Part shown: positions 41,396 through 51,030 of the stretch, piece by piece
How the letters are laid out: the number at the start of each line of letters is the position of its first letter
How positions within the stretch are numbered: the first letter of the stretch is position 1
NCBI GenBank assembly: GCA_944362615.1
Contig: CALVTM010000003.1
Location: 78,080-142,079 of the forward strand
Reading direction: 5' to 3'
Length of the DNA: 64,000 nt
From: an uncultured Clostridia bacterium
GTDB lineage: Bacteria; Bacillota; Clostridia; Christensenellales; Pumilibacteraceae
Made by a program: the position numbers and the translations under genes
The notes under the pieces: model-generated
The model's input: the letters and a program-made list of their open reading frames with translations, nothing else
Databases searched by the model: none
Told to the model about the DNA's origin: nothing

Positions 41396-44300
41396 ACGAG
41401 ATTGCCCTCCGCATCTTCAAACACAGCAACGAGCTGCAACATCTTATAGGTACTTCCGAGCGCCGTACCCGTCGTATTGCAAAGTTCAGAATCCACAGTA
41501 TCATTTGCGAGGTCAAAGATTTCTCCTATATCCGTGATTGTTCCGTCATCATCCACTACAGCAATATACCAACCGACGAAGGTATATCGGTCTTTCGCAA
41601 CGGGTGTTTTTACGCCGGAAACATAGTACCCGTCGTTCACCTCTTCACGCAGGAAGAAACTGTTGGAATACTGACCGTCAATTGAATAACTCACAAGCAG
41701 ACGTTCTCTGAACTCCGCAGTGATTGTCAGATATTCTGTTAGGTCTGGATCGTCATAGTCAACTGCCTCAATCGTATATCTGCCAGTTACGGTTGACTGA
41801 CCGAGGAACCCTCCCGTCCAACCGACAAAGTTGTAACCGCTCGGAGCCAACGCCTGAAAACTGCTGAAATCGACGACATAAACGCCGCTCGAATTCATAT
41901 AAAGCGTCCTTTGCTGAGTCTGTCCGTTCGCTTCTGCAGTAACAGTAATACCCGGATCCCATATCGCATAAACGACAGGATCGCAGTCGCCGAAGCGAGA
42001 AATAAAATCGGTTATCGAATACCCTGCCGAAATAACGGACGCCGCACGCGCCGAACCATTTTCTTCCATTGACCAGCCGAAAAAGATATCTTTTCCCTTG
42101 GCAAAATCAGTAGACGAAAGTGATTGTATCACCTGCAACAGACTATACGTCTTTGTATATGCATACCCTTTGCTGCCGTCGGCAAAAGTGTAATCTACGG
42201 CATCGCGCATGATCTCATCAGAGAACGGGTGCTCTTCATCCGTCACATATGTAACGGACACTTCGCCCTGACCGTCCAGCACATAAACATCCTGCGTCAG
42301 CGTAAACGAAACTCGTTCCGTTGAGGAAAGCGATATCGAAAACATGTAAGTCAGTCTGTATTTACCCGTTTCCGAAAAAGTCATCGAATATTGCTGCCCC
42401 GACAGCGACAAGCGCACCGCCCTTGCCGACTGCACGTTGTTTAACACTTCATTGCTGTCAAGCGAAGCATACTTTGCGGCGCTTACCGTAAGAGCGCCGA
42501 GAGAATTGCCCTCCATGTCATATACATACGGACGGATGAACGTGTATTCATATCCCGTAAAGTAGTCTTCCTCGTCAACGGAACGGAAATCCCTGTTTCC
42601 GCTGAATGTGATGCGGGCAATATACCGCATCGTAAAGGAATGTTCGCCGCGCGTGTAGTTCAATGTCAGAACCGCGAAATTGCTTTGGGATATGCTTTGC
42701 CACAACTGCTTTGCAAGCCCTTCCGTCATCTCCTCCGCAGAATATTCCGACGAATTTCCGTCAAGATACAGCCGATAAGACGAAAGCGCAAACCTGTAAT
42801 CGCCGCTCGAAGTGTGCAGATAATAATCCCGCAGCAATTCATCAAGATAATTCTCGGCGTTGAGATACCCCGTCGCGCTTGCCGCCGCGCCGAGCAATGC
42901 GCCGTTCGTATCTTCTTCCAACGTCCCGGAATCGTACATGGTACCGTTGCCGGCTTCATCGTCCGTCACGCTGAAAAACGTGTCGTTTACCCCGTCCGCA
43001 ATGTACTCAAAGTAAATATACTGCTTTTCACCGTAAATGTTGGAGATTTCATAGACGACCAGCCTGTAATCCGTCGTCATTGTAAAATCCGACACTTCAC
43101 GCGAGACGGCATGCAGATAATAGACGCCGTTTTCTTCCGTGTAATACGCGACTTTCAGATCGTTCAGCCCCGACGTTCCGCTGTCATAATAATCGCCGAC
43201 AAAGCTCCCGCTTTTTGCTCCCCATGTGTAGGTCACGACGGGATAAGTATATTCGCTGTCCAAAGTGATCGCATCGTCCGTAACATAGGTATTTTTATTT
43301 CCCGCCGAAAGGCTCCAATTTCCCTCCACCGTTATCTGCGGCTCCTCGTACAACACCGCTTCGACAAGAGAGATGCGCCTGTTCCCTGCGCTGCCCGATG
43401 AAAAAAGTATGGCGACGCTTTCCTCCATGACAAAAGAACCGTCAACCGATACGGACTGCGCAAAATCGGGTTCGCCATTCACCATCCGGTATGCCTGCCA
43501 GCTTACGGTGTTAAAATCGGCGTCGGAGTCCACCTTTTCTGCATACAGCTCGGAAAGCACGACCGACTGCCCCGCCCGGTACGATTTTCCGAGGCGATAC
43601 TCGTCAAATTCGCGCATATTGGCGGATGTAAACGTGCCAAGCGTCATGGAATCGTAATATAGTTTTTCTCCGCATTCGGCAGCGACTGTCGGATCATACC
43701 CGAAAATCTCGCTCGAAACCGAGAAATACGCAATGTCGTAGCGCGAGTCGGCAACCGTCTGCACGTTAGTCGAGGCGGTGGGCGCAACGGTGATGCGGCT
43801 GTCGTAAGCCGTCCGCGACTGATAAGAACTGTTCAGCCCCGTTGCCGTGAAAAAGTAGTTGATCATGCGCGTGGAAAGCCCGTATTCTTCCGTCGCATCG
43901 AACGTCTTGCCGCGTTCGTTCAGATCGTCTATATCTCCCGGATAATACTGTATTTCTTCCTCGGCGATAAAGGCGTCACCTTCCAAAGGCTCATAATCAA
44001 TGGAAGTCAGCTTTACGATATGCTCGTAATCTATCGTCATCAAAGTGTGCATTTCGCCCAGATCGACCGCCACTTCCATAAACCCGGTCGGAGAACCGGA
44101 AAGCACGAGCGCAGTCTGCAAATTATCGCCGAGGTCGATGATACTGTAACAGTTGCCCGTTTCGGCATGAAATTCCACGGAATACTCTTTATACCTTCCG
44201 GCATTGTATGTTTCGGGGTAGTAATCGGACTCGACGCCCGTCTGCCCTTCAAAATCGGAAATATCGACCTCGTAGCACACCTGCCACGGCATAAAGGTAG

Positions 44301-45354
44301 CCATTCTGTCGTAATAATTCGCCGCAAGAGGTTCGAGAAGTTCGCCCAGGTAATATTCCGTAATGCCGAAATAGGGATACAGCGGTTTTACGAGCGTGTA
44401 GTTCCCGCCTTCGGCAATGATATACGAATAGACGGGGTTGAAACTGTCCATCATCGTTTCCGACATATCGAGTTGCGACATGTAAGTACGGACTAGATAG
44501 TACCCGTCTTCGAGAGGCACGGACGTATCTTCGAACGGGCGGGAAAAACCTATCAGTCTTTCAATGGAAAATTCTACGGTATAAGTCGTCTGCGTGGCAA
44601 GGCGCTGTTCGTCCGTAAGCCCATCCGTCTCCCAATTTATCGTGGAAACGTAGAAGTAGATGGGTGTGGAAAGATCCATACCCGTAATATCTATATAAAG
44701 CGTCTTTAACGTATCTGTGTACGAATCGACGGTATCTGCAATGTAAATATCCGAATCGTTGAGCGCAGAGGCAAGCGTCACCTCATACGATTTATAATCG
44801 GAAAGTGAAAGCGGTTCGAGCGCACGGCAGTCGTACTGAATTTTCAGAAGAAGACCGTCGTCCGTCTTTTCGATATATGTTTCATCCGTCACAATATCGT
44901 CTGCCCAATTTTTATAGCCGTATTCTTCTGCAAGTTCGCCGAGACTGAGAGTATCGTCCACGATAGCGGCATTGTAATCTATATCGTAAGTGCCGTTAGC
45001 AGAGAGCGCTTCCTGCTCCCACTTTGCGTACAGTACCACATCGCGCATATAGAGATACAATATCCCGTCGGAATACGGCTTTGTATAAGCAGAATCGAAA
45101 TACCAGCCCGAAAAGACGTACCCCACCCTTGTAGGTACGGGCAGCGTCGGCATATTCTTCGCCGTGTACGTCATATCGGCGACGGGCGCATCCGCGTCCT
45201 CCGCCACAAATGAAATGGTATATTCTGTATCCCCGTAAACATTTTCCAAAATGTCCTGCGGCGTTTGTCCGTCATAGCCCGAACACGCCGTAAAACATAC
45301 GGCTGAAAAACAAAGTACGGCGATGAGTATTGCAAGGATAGATTTCTTTTTCAT
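41389..45354 (-). CDS. Large surface lipoprotein with InlB-type repeats
   Basis: The protein has 1321 residues. The signal peptide ends in the lipobox FTAC, so it is a lipoprotein on the outer face of the membrane. Residues about 45-115 form an InlB B-repeat (GYVFSGWYFDSAYTKPYSDG, VVLYAKW), and a second pair occurs near the C-terminus (YNFVGWTGGF and YTFVGWYIAVV). Between them are long beta-rich regions. One, near 280-440, starts LEDGYYLVRTYMSQLDMSETMM and includes paired-strand tyrosines that look NEAT-like in spacing, though this is weak. It is encoded between another lipoprotein and the NEAT-like protein, downstream of two MacB-type transporters. Function not recognised; ligand binding or shuttling to the transporters is inferred. 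Confidence 0.7.
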   Translation of the reverse strand: MKKKSILAILIAVLCFSAVCFTACSGYDGQTPQDILENVYGDTEYTISFVAEDADAPVADMTYTAKNMPTLPVPTRVGYVFSGWYFDSAYTKPYSDGILYLYMRDVVLYAKWEQEALSANGTYDIDYNAAIVDDTLSLGELAEEYGYKNWADDIVTDETYIEKTDDGLLLKIQYDCRALEPLSLSDYKSYEVTLASALNDSDIYIADTVDSYTDTLKTLYIDITGMDLSTPIYFYVSTINWETDGLTDEQRLATQTTYTVEFSIERLIGFSRPFEDTSVPLEDGYYLVRTYMSQLDMSETMMDSFNPVYSYIIAEGGNYTLVKPLYPYFGITEYYLGELLEPLAANYYDRMATFMPWQVCYEVDISDFEGQTGVESDYYPETYNAGRYKEYSVEFHAETGNCYSIIDLGDNLQTALVLSGSPTGFMEVAVDLGEMHTLMTIDYEHIVKLTSIDYEPLEGDAFIAEEEIQYYPGDIDDLNERGKTFDATEEYGLSTRMINYFFTATGLNSSYQSRTAYDSRITVAPTASTNVQTVADSRYDIAYFSVSSEIFGYDPTVAAECGEKLYYDSMTLGTFTSANMREFDEYRLGKSYRAGQSVVLSELYAEKVDSDADFNTVSWQAYRMVNGEPDFAQSVSVDGSFVMEESVAILFSSGSAGNRRISLVEAVLYEEPQITVEGNWSLSAGNKNTYVTDDAITLDSEYTYPVVTYTWGAKSGSFVGDYYDSGTSGLNDLKVAYYTEENGVYYLHAVSREVSDFTMTTDYRLVVYEISNIYGEKQYIYFEYIADGVNDTFFSVTDDEAGNGTMYDSGTLEEDTNGALLGAAASATGYLNAENYLDELLRDYYLHTSSGDYRFALSSYRLYLDGNSSEYSAEEMTEGLAKQLWQSISQSNFAVLTLNYTRGEHSFTMRYIARITFSGNRDFRSVDEEDYFTGYEYTFIRPYVYDMEGNSLGALTVSAAKYASLDSNEVLNNVQSARAVRLSLSGQQYSMTFSETGKYRLTYMFSISLSSTERVSFTLTQDVYVLDGQGEVSVTYVTDEEHPFSDEIMRDAVDYTFADGSKGYAYTKTYSLLQVIQSLSSTDFAKGKDIFFGWSMEENGSARAASVISAGYSITDFISRFGDCDPVVYAIWDPGITVTAEANGQTQQRTLYMNSSGVYVVDFSSFQALAPSGYNFVGWTGGFLGQSTVTGRYTIEAVDYDDPDLTEYLTITAEFRERLLVSYSIDGQYSNSFFLREEVNDGYYVSGVKTPVAKDRYTFVGWYIAVVDDDGTITDIGEIFDLANDTVDSELCNTTGTALGSTYKMLQLVAVFEDAEGNLVW

Positions 45355-45376
45355 TTTTGTTTGCCCAAAAAATTTA

Positions 45377-45404
45377 TCCGCGCCCGCCCGAAGACAGGCG
45401 CGGA
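45377..45404 (-). terminator. Terminator-like hairpin between the two lipoprotein genes
   Basis: A perfect 8-bp stem, TCCGCGCC with GGCGCGGA, and a 12-base loop. In minus-strand RNA the tail is UAAAUUUUUUGG. Only 61 bases separate the genes, leaving little room for a new promoter, so partial termination that lowers expression of the downstream genes is likely. Confidence 0.65.
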
Positions 45405-45415
45405 CTTCTGTTGAT

Positions 45416-48400
45416 TTATTGTCCTAAAATAGTATTTTTGTCCATTTCAGCATCGCTTGTAATTTTGTTTTGGGAATTAGGAACACCTTCCCACCAGCCT
45501 TCTTCAAAAATTGCAGAACTTTGACTCTGCAAATCTTCCTGCGAAAGCCATGTATCACCTTCGGGGCCATACCAATAAATCGTATTATATTTCTGTTCTC
45601 CTGTAGAAGTGTACCGCATATCGGTAAAAGCATTCGTATGCACCTTAGATACAATGCCAAACTCGATTGCGTAATTAACAAAATATACAGAACCCTCCAT
45701 AACCTCAAATCGAAGAACTGCAGTTTTTAACAAAGGCATCATTGTTGCAAAAGCAGCAGCCCTATATGAACTACCGATTGCGAGAGGATATCCCGCCGTC
45801 GGGTCGCCACCAGCAATAGCAATCAATCTGACATCGATTACTGTAACGTCCGACCCATCAGAGGCCTTCTCTGTTCCCTGTTTTACATATTGGACGATTT
45901 CAAGATACATATTACTTGCGCCCATCGCCCAATAGAACTCGCCTGTTTTCAGATCATCCGCAACATATTCGCCAGCCATCGCTCCCTGAAGTCCAAGGAG
46001 AACATAGCGCGATTCTTCGCCCGCAACAGGTGTGAACGTTTCTATCGCCAATGTCTTAAAAGCATACGGCTGAATATCGGTGAGATCAGCAAGCGGCAGA
46101 ATCATGGTAAGTTCATCCACACCGCCTTCGGTGTTGACCGCCCAATTGCCGTCGGAATCCTGCACGCAGCCAGCGTTTTCAAAGGCGCTTTCACCGATGA
46201 CGGAAAGTCCGCCGGGTGCAATATCCACAAGCCTTAAATTACCCGTATTCATAAACGCTTCTACGCCGATTTTTGTAACTGTGTTTGCGATATACACTTC
46301 GGAAACGCCGCCGACATTCTTAAATGCGCCGTCCGCAATCGCCGTGACAATATATCCGTCTATTATATCAATAGTGACGCGATAAGTACCGTCGGTAAGC
46401 TGTTCCGCAGTAGTCGAATTAAATCCGGTAACGGTCGCCGTTTCGCCGTCTGCATTGACCGTATATGTAAAGCCGCCCGCCTTTGCATAACATTCGACGG
46501 TAATATACATATCGGAAGTTATTGTGCCGCCTTTATATACCTCACCGACGTTGCGAACGATCACGGTATAATCCTCTTCGGAAACCCCTGCCGCTTCAAG
46601 AATAGCCTCAACGGTAAGCGTTTCGCCGCTCTTATAGCTGTCAAGTACGCTGGTCGTTACCTCGTTATCGCGCGAATAGGAGACCGTCAGGCGAATAGAC
46701 ACCGCCTCGCCAGCCGTTACATCGCCGATGAACACAACTTTGACGTCATCTTCAAATTCGCTGCCGTTATGGGGAACACCAGAAGTGGAAACAAACGCAT
46801 AGTCGCTTACGGGCAAATCACCGGTACGCGCTATCGTAACATAAGTGATTTCGTCGAGATTGGAAACAATCGCATAAGAATCACGGGTTGTTCCCGATGC
46901 AGGCGTCGCATCGGGATTGTTGATTACCGACTGCGGCGTGAGCAGGGTGCCGGTATATGCGGAATAGTCCTCCGCAGCATTGTTATAGCCTACTTCACAG
47001 AAAGTGGAGGGCAGGTCAAGATAGTCATAATTTAACGTGGAGAGCAGATAAACCTGCACGCCCGTTACGCCCTCTTCCACGACAAGTCTGCCGTCATCCG
47101 TAACATTCGACTGATACTCCGAGCAGAGTATCTTGCTGTCGCTGTCCACATAGTACAGTCTGCCGTCATCATACTCGAAATGGTCGTTTTGGGAAAGGTC
47201 GAGATTATTTGGAACAGCTACCATGTTGGTTACCGTCGAGGGAATTATGATATTAAAATCATACCCTGCTTCTCTATAGTCAGTAGATTGTCCCTCTATA
47301 TAGTCACTCCAAAAACAATCTATAATTACTTCCAAACCTTGTGGAAGAATTAACTCGTTCAAATTGCTAAACCCCCAAAGAGAATTTTCTAACACTTTCA
47401 GGGTTTTAGGCAACGAAATCTCTTCTACTAAACTTTTATTATTACTCATTTGCAAACCGGAAATATATTCTATACCATCTGCAAATAAAATTTTTGTAAG
47501 TGATTCCGTATGGTCTAATACGACACCAAACCTGTCAAACACAACTCCGAGCACATCACCATTTATAGTCTCCCCTTTACTGTCAACGCCATTAACGTCT
47601 TTTGAAAGGAAAGATATAACGGGGTACGTGACGTAATCGTCATTGTCGATATCCGATACATAATATTTATTATCTTGTCCTCCAACCGGAGCATACACAA
47701 GTCCCGGCGTTTTCCAAAGCACGGTCAAAACTTCGTTTTCGTCAAACGTGTCCGCCGTAAAATCAATGGCGTTGCCTTCCGAATCGTTGTAGGAAATATC
47801 TTCGTCGTCCATATAACGCTTTACGAAGTCATCCACTCTTGTGTCGGGCGCGGTGGTCGTTTTACCCGGCGTTACAAGTTCGGTGTACAGCGGTTCATAC
47901 CCGTTATCATAGGTAATCTTCGCCATATATCTGCCGTAAAGCGCGGTGGCGTCCATGCCGTCGGAATACTTCTGCGTGAACGCGGCGTCCGTGTACCAGC
48001 CGTCGAACGTGAGGTTCTCTTCGGCTGCGGCGGCTTCCTGCTCCGCCGTCGTTTGAGAAAGCGCTGAGAGCGTACCCGCAACCTGCGTGGAGGTGCCGCT
48101 GCCGTCCGTAATGTTGAGCGTGATGTTCGCCTCCGCCATGAGCGCGTACACGGTAATGTCGCCCGAAACGGAAGTTTCATCGAACACATTATCCGCGCTG
48201 CAAGCCTCGTCCGTGTACCAGTCGCGGAAGGTATAGCCGTCCACGGTAGGTTCGGCGGGGAGCGTTACCGAGCCGTCGTCGTTGGTATCGACGGTCGTGT
48301 ACTGCTGCCAGTCGCCCGTCGTGCCGTTTTCGCGCACCATAAAGGTGACGGTGTACGTTTCGGTGTTATTGCACGCAGACAGCGCAAACACGCCGACAGC

Positions 48401-48454
48401 ACACAGCATCACGAGCGCCAGAATGATCAGAATTCTGTTCTTGATTTTTGCCAT
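45416..48454 (-). CDS. Large surface lipoprotein with InlB and BspA-type leucine-rich repeats
   Basis: The protein has 1012 residues. The signal peptide ends in a lipobox (ALSAC). InlB B-repeat units near residues 35-110 and 120-165 (GYTFRDWYTDEACS, LTFDGWYTDAAF) come first. BspA-type leucine-rich repeats follow at about 290-380 (SLVEEISLPKTLKVLE, NLNELILPQGLEVI) and again near 720-820 (ADGAFKNVGGVSEVYI, KIGVEAFMNTGNLRLV, VIGESAFENAG). Beta-rich domains lie between. The pairing of a leucine-rich surface protein with a NEAT-like protein recalls IlsA of Bacillus cereus, which combines the two in one chain. A strong AAGGAG site precedes the ATG. It follows the MacB pair after 77 bases. Confidence 0.78.
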   Translation of the reverse strand: MAKIKNRILIILALVMLCAVGVFALSACNNTETYTVTFMVRENGTTGDWQQYTTVDTNDDGSVTLPAEPTVDGYTFRDWYTDEACSADNVFDETSVSGDITVYALMAEANITLNITDGSGTSTQVAGTLSALSQTTAEQEAAAAEENLTFDGWYTDAAFTQKYSDGMDATALYGRYMAKITYDNGYEPLYTELVTPGKTTTAPDTRVDDFVKRYMDDEDISYNDSEGNAIDFTADTFDENEVLTVLWKTPGLVYAPVGGQDNKYYVSDIDNDDYVTYPVISFLSKDVNGVDSKGETINGDVLGVVFDRFGVVLDHTESLTKILFADGIEYISGLQMSNNKSLVEEISLPKTLKVLENSLWGFSNLNELILPQGLEVIIDCFWSDYIEGQSTDYREAGYDFNIIIPSTVTNMVAVPNNLDLSQNDHFEYDDGRLYYVDSDSKILCSEYQSNVTDDGRLVVEEGVTGVQVYLLSTLNYDYLDLPSTFCEVGYNNAAEDYSAYTGTLLTPQSVINNPDATPASGTTRDSYAIVSNLDEITYVTIARTGDLPVSDYAFVSTSGVPHNGSEFEDDVKVVFIGDVTAGEAVSIRLTVSYSRDNEVTTSVLDSYKSGETLTVEAILEAAGVSEEDYTVIVRNVGEVYKGGTITSDMYITVECYAKAGGFTYTVNADGETATVTGFNSTTAEQLTDGTYRVTIDIIDGYIVTAIADGAFKNVGGVSEVYIANTVTKIGVEAFMNTGNLRLVDIAPGGLSVIGESAFENAGCVQDSDGNWAVNTEGGVDELTMILPLADLTDIQPYAFKTLAIETFTPVAGEESRYVLLGLQGAMAGEYVADDLKTGEFYWAMGASNMYLEIVQYVKQGTEKASDGSDVTVIDVRLIAIAGGDPTAGYPLAIGSSYRAAAFATMMPLLKTAVLRFEVMEGSVYFVNYAIEFGIVSKVHTNAFTDMRYTSTGEQKYNTIYWYGPEGDTWLSQEDLQSQSSAIFEEGWWEGVPNSQNKITSDAEMDKNTILGQ

Positions 48455-48531
48455 AAAAACTACTCCTTTTATAAAATATATTTTCTTGCGAAATAACCGT
48501 TTCCGGTTGTTTCCCTATTTGAGTCAGCCCG

Positions 48532-51030
48532 TCATATATCGTAACGGGAGAGTATCTCGGCGGGCGTCTGCCACAGCACGAACAGATACGGGATGAGCGA
48601 TATAGCAAGCATGAAAAGTCCGCCTATTGCCATAACGCCCAGCGCAATGCCTACGAATAGTCCGAACGCCGTGTTCATGACCGCATACCGCACGCACATG
48701 AGCGCAAACACGATGAGATAGAACACGATATACCCTATCATGTTGCTGACGAGCGCCGTCAGCATCTCTTTGAACAGAAGATTGCTCCTGTTCACGCCTA
48801 TCGCGCGGTAAATGCCGTATTCCTTGCTGTTTCGTATGCTCCCTGATTTTTCTATAAAGAACCACACGATGAGCAGCAGCGCGAGCACGACGAAAAAGAT
48901 GGAAAGATTGTTTGTCGCCTCGCTCATGATCTCCGCGTTCTCCCGCGCGTACAGCGCGCCTATGTCGATGCTGCGAATGCCGAGCCCGGAGAGCGTACTC
49001 GTAAGGTTTTTGAGCTGTTCCCCTCCCTCAGTCTTTATCTCGAAATAGAACTGCGAAGGAACGCCCGCCGAAGAGGTCGTGCCTTCCAGCGCGTCGATGT
49101 CCGGCTGCAAGGCGACGAAGATGTCGGACAGTGTTTCCGCATTGACGTAGATACGGATATCCGTATCCATCACGTCGCGCGTGATCTCGAACCGCTGCAC
49201 ATACATCGGGCGGCTGCCCACGATCTGGATCGCCGTAGATGTGCCGGACGTGGACGCGAGGCGGGAGTTGGTGACATTGACGAGGTAATCCGCCTGCGTG
49301 GTATCGCTCATCATCTTATACAGCGAATTGCGGTTGATCTCCACCGTCACTTCGCTGTCGCCGAGCGTAGAGCTGTCAGACAAGAGAATTTCGCTCGTGT
49401 AGCTCGTTCCCGCAAAGTCGGCGGCAAAGAACAGGTTGTTGTAATCGTTGAACTGCACCGTGTTGTACACGCCGAGGAAGTTTACATAGTCCACTTTATT
49501 GAGGTACACCGCGGGCGTTGCTCCGTCCGTAATGCCGCTTACGCGGTATTCCCCCTCAAACACGACCAAAAGCATTGCGCGGTCACTGCTTAGCTCCGGA
49601 AGGCGGAACTGCGTTTTCAGCGTTTCGGCGAGCGCGCGGGAGATGAGTACCTCCCCTTCCTCCGGCATCGCGCCGTAGACAATCCCGACGCTCTCCGCCG
49701 TGTCGTCTGCCTCGATCGCTTTTGGCGCATAGTCTGCCGATATGCCCGAAAGCGAGGCAATCTCGTTATACGAAAAACTGCCCTGCTTATACTGCGTTTC
49801 AAAGAAATCGATATTCTCGTACAGGTTCGTGTCCAGTGTGCGCAGGTCGGTATAGGTATTCATGTTGACATACACGCTGTCACTGTCAAGCACCTTGTTT
49901 TCGATCCTCGTGTTCGCCGCCTCGAACGCCATGAGAGAAAGAAAGCATAGCACCGCCGCGATGACGAAAATGAAGATCTGTTTGAAGATGTTTGCCGTCG
50001 AATAGGCGCGCTCGCTCCCGTCCGAACGGAACAATTTGAAGATGCTCTTCCCAGTAAAAAGCCTGCCGTTGTGCTTTGCCGTACTCTTTGCAAAATCGGG
50101 AACAAGACGGGCGGGCTGCTCTTCCTCCTGCGCCTGTGCCCCGCGGAAGATGATCTTCTTTTCGCTCCGCTCATCCAGAACGGTGACGTTTGCACCCGCC
50201 CTTATGTAGATATTTCCCTTATCGTTAAATACCTGTATGGTATCCCTTGCCGCAGGGGTATCGCCGTAGAACTCTATGTCCAGCGCGCCCTCTTTCACCT
50301 CTCCGCGCGGCTTTTCGTCCACATAGATATTGTTGTGTTCGGTGTCGTATTGGAACACTTCGCCGAGGTCGGTGTTCTCGTCAAGTCTGCCGTCCACGAG
50401 CTTTATGTAGCTGTCGGCATATTTTTTGATGAGCGTTATCTCGTGCGTTACCACCACGACGAGTCTGGTCTTGGAGATCTCTTTGAGAATGTCCATGACC
50501 TTCATGGTGTTTTCCGCGTCGAGGTTGCCTGTAGGCTCGTCGGCGAGAATGACATCCGCGCCCTTGATGAGCGCGCGAGCGATAGCTACACGCTGTTTCT
50601 GTCCGCCGGAGAGCGCGTCGCCCTGTTTATTCTTGAACCGCTCCATGTCCACGAGCGTAAGAACCTGCTCGCTCCGCCTCTCTATCTCGCCCTCGTCCTT
50701 AAATCCCGCGATGTGCATGGCGTTGCGCATGATTTCGGCGATAGTATAGCCGCGTTCGAGGTAGTAATTCTGGAAGATAAACCCTATCTTTGCGTTGCGA
50801 ATCTTATCCACTTTTCCGGCAACGTTTACGCCGTCTATGTAGATCTTTCCCTTGTCCTGTCTATCAAGCCCGCCGATGATGTTGAGCAAGGTCGTCTTGC
50901 CGCTACCCGACTTGCCGTATATGGCGATAAAGCCTTTTTCGGGAAGTTCAAAGGAGACGCCCTTCAATACCTCGTTGCGGTTACGGGAGTGCGCGTTGAA
51001 TACTTTGCCGATGTTTTCGATTTTAATCAT
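48532..51030 (-). CDS. MacB/FtsX-type ABC transporter, ATPase fused to permease (second of pair)
   Basis: The protein has 832 residues. The ATPase domain covers 1-220, with Walker A GKSGSGKT at 39-46, the signature LSGGQKQR, Walker [13 protein letters not shown] and the switch VVVVTHE. A linker of about 110 residues leads to one membrane span ([18 protein letters not shown]), a large extracellular domain (about 360-700) and three spans at the C-terminus ([52 protein letters not shown]). Four spans with a large outer domain define the MacB/type VII mechanotransmission family, which includes the heme pump HrtBA and lipoprotein-linked systems. Its start overlaps the stop of the partner gene by 4 bases, so they probably form a heterodimer. 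Confidence 0.87.
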   Translation of the reverse strand: MIKIENIGKVFNAHSRNRNEVLKGVSFELPEKGFIAIYGKSGSGKTTLLNIIGGLDRQDKGKIYIDGVNVAGKVDKIRNAKIGFIFQNYYLERGYTIAEIMRNAMHIAGFKDEGEIERRSEQVLTLVDMERFKNKQGDALSGGQKQRVAIARALIKGADVILADEPTGNLDAENTMKVMDILKEISKTRLVVVVTHEITLIKKYADSYIKLVDGRLDENTDLGEVFQYDTEHNNIYVDEKPRGEVKEGALDIEFYGDTPAARDTIQVFNDKGNIYIRAGANVTVLDERSEKKIIFRGAQAQEEEQPARLVPDFAKSTAKHNGRLFTGKSIFKLFRSDGSERAYSTANIFKQIFIFVIAAVLCFLSLMAFEAANTRIENKVLDSDSVYVNMNTYTDLRTLDTNLYENIDFFETQYKQGSFSYNEIASLSGISADYAPKAIEADDTAESVGIVYGAMPEEGEVLISRALAETLKTQFRLPELSSDRAMLLVVFEGEYRVSGITDGATPAVYLNKVDYVNFLGVYNTVQFNDYNNLFFAADFAGTSYTSEILLSDSSTLGDSEVTVEINRNSLYKMMSDTTQADYLVNVTNSRLASTSGTSTAIQIVGSRPMYVQRFEITRDVMDTDIRIYVNAETLSDIFVALQPDIDALEGTTSSAGVPSQFYFEIKTEGGEQLKNLTSTLSGLGIRSIDIGALYARENAEIMSEATNNLSIFFVVLALLLIVWFFIEKSGSIRNSKEYGIYRAIGVNRSNLLFKEMLTALVSNMIGYIVFYLIVFALMCVRYAVMNTAFGLFVGIALGVMAIGGLFMLAISLIPYLFVLWQTPAEILSRYDI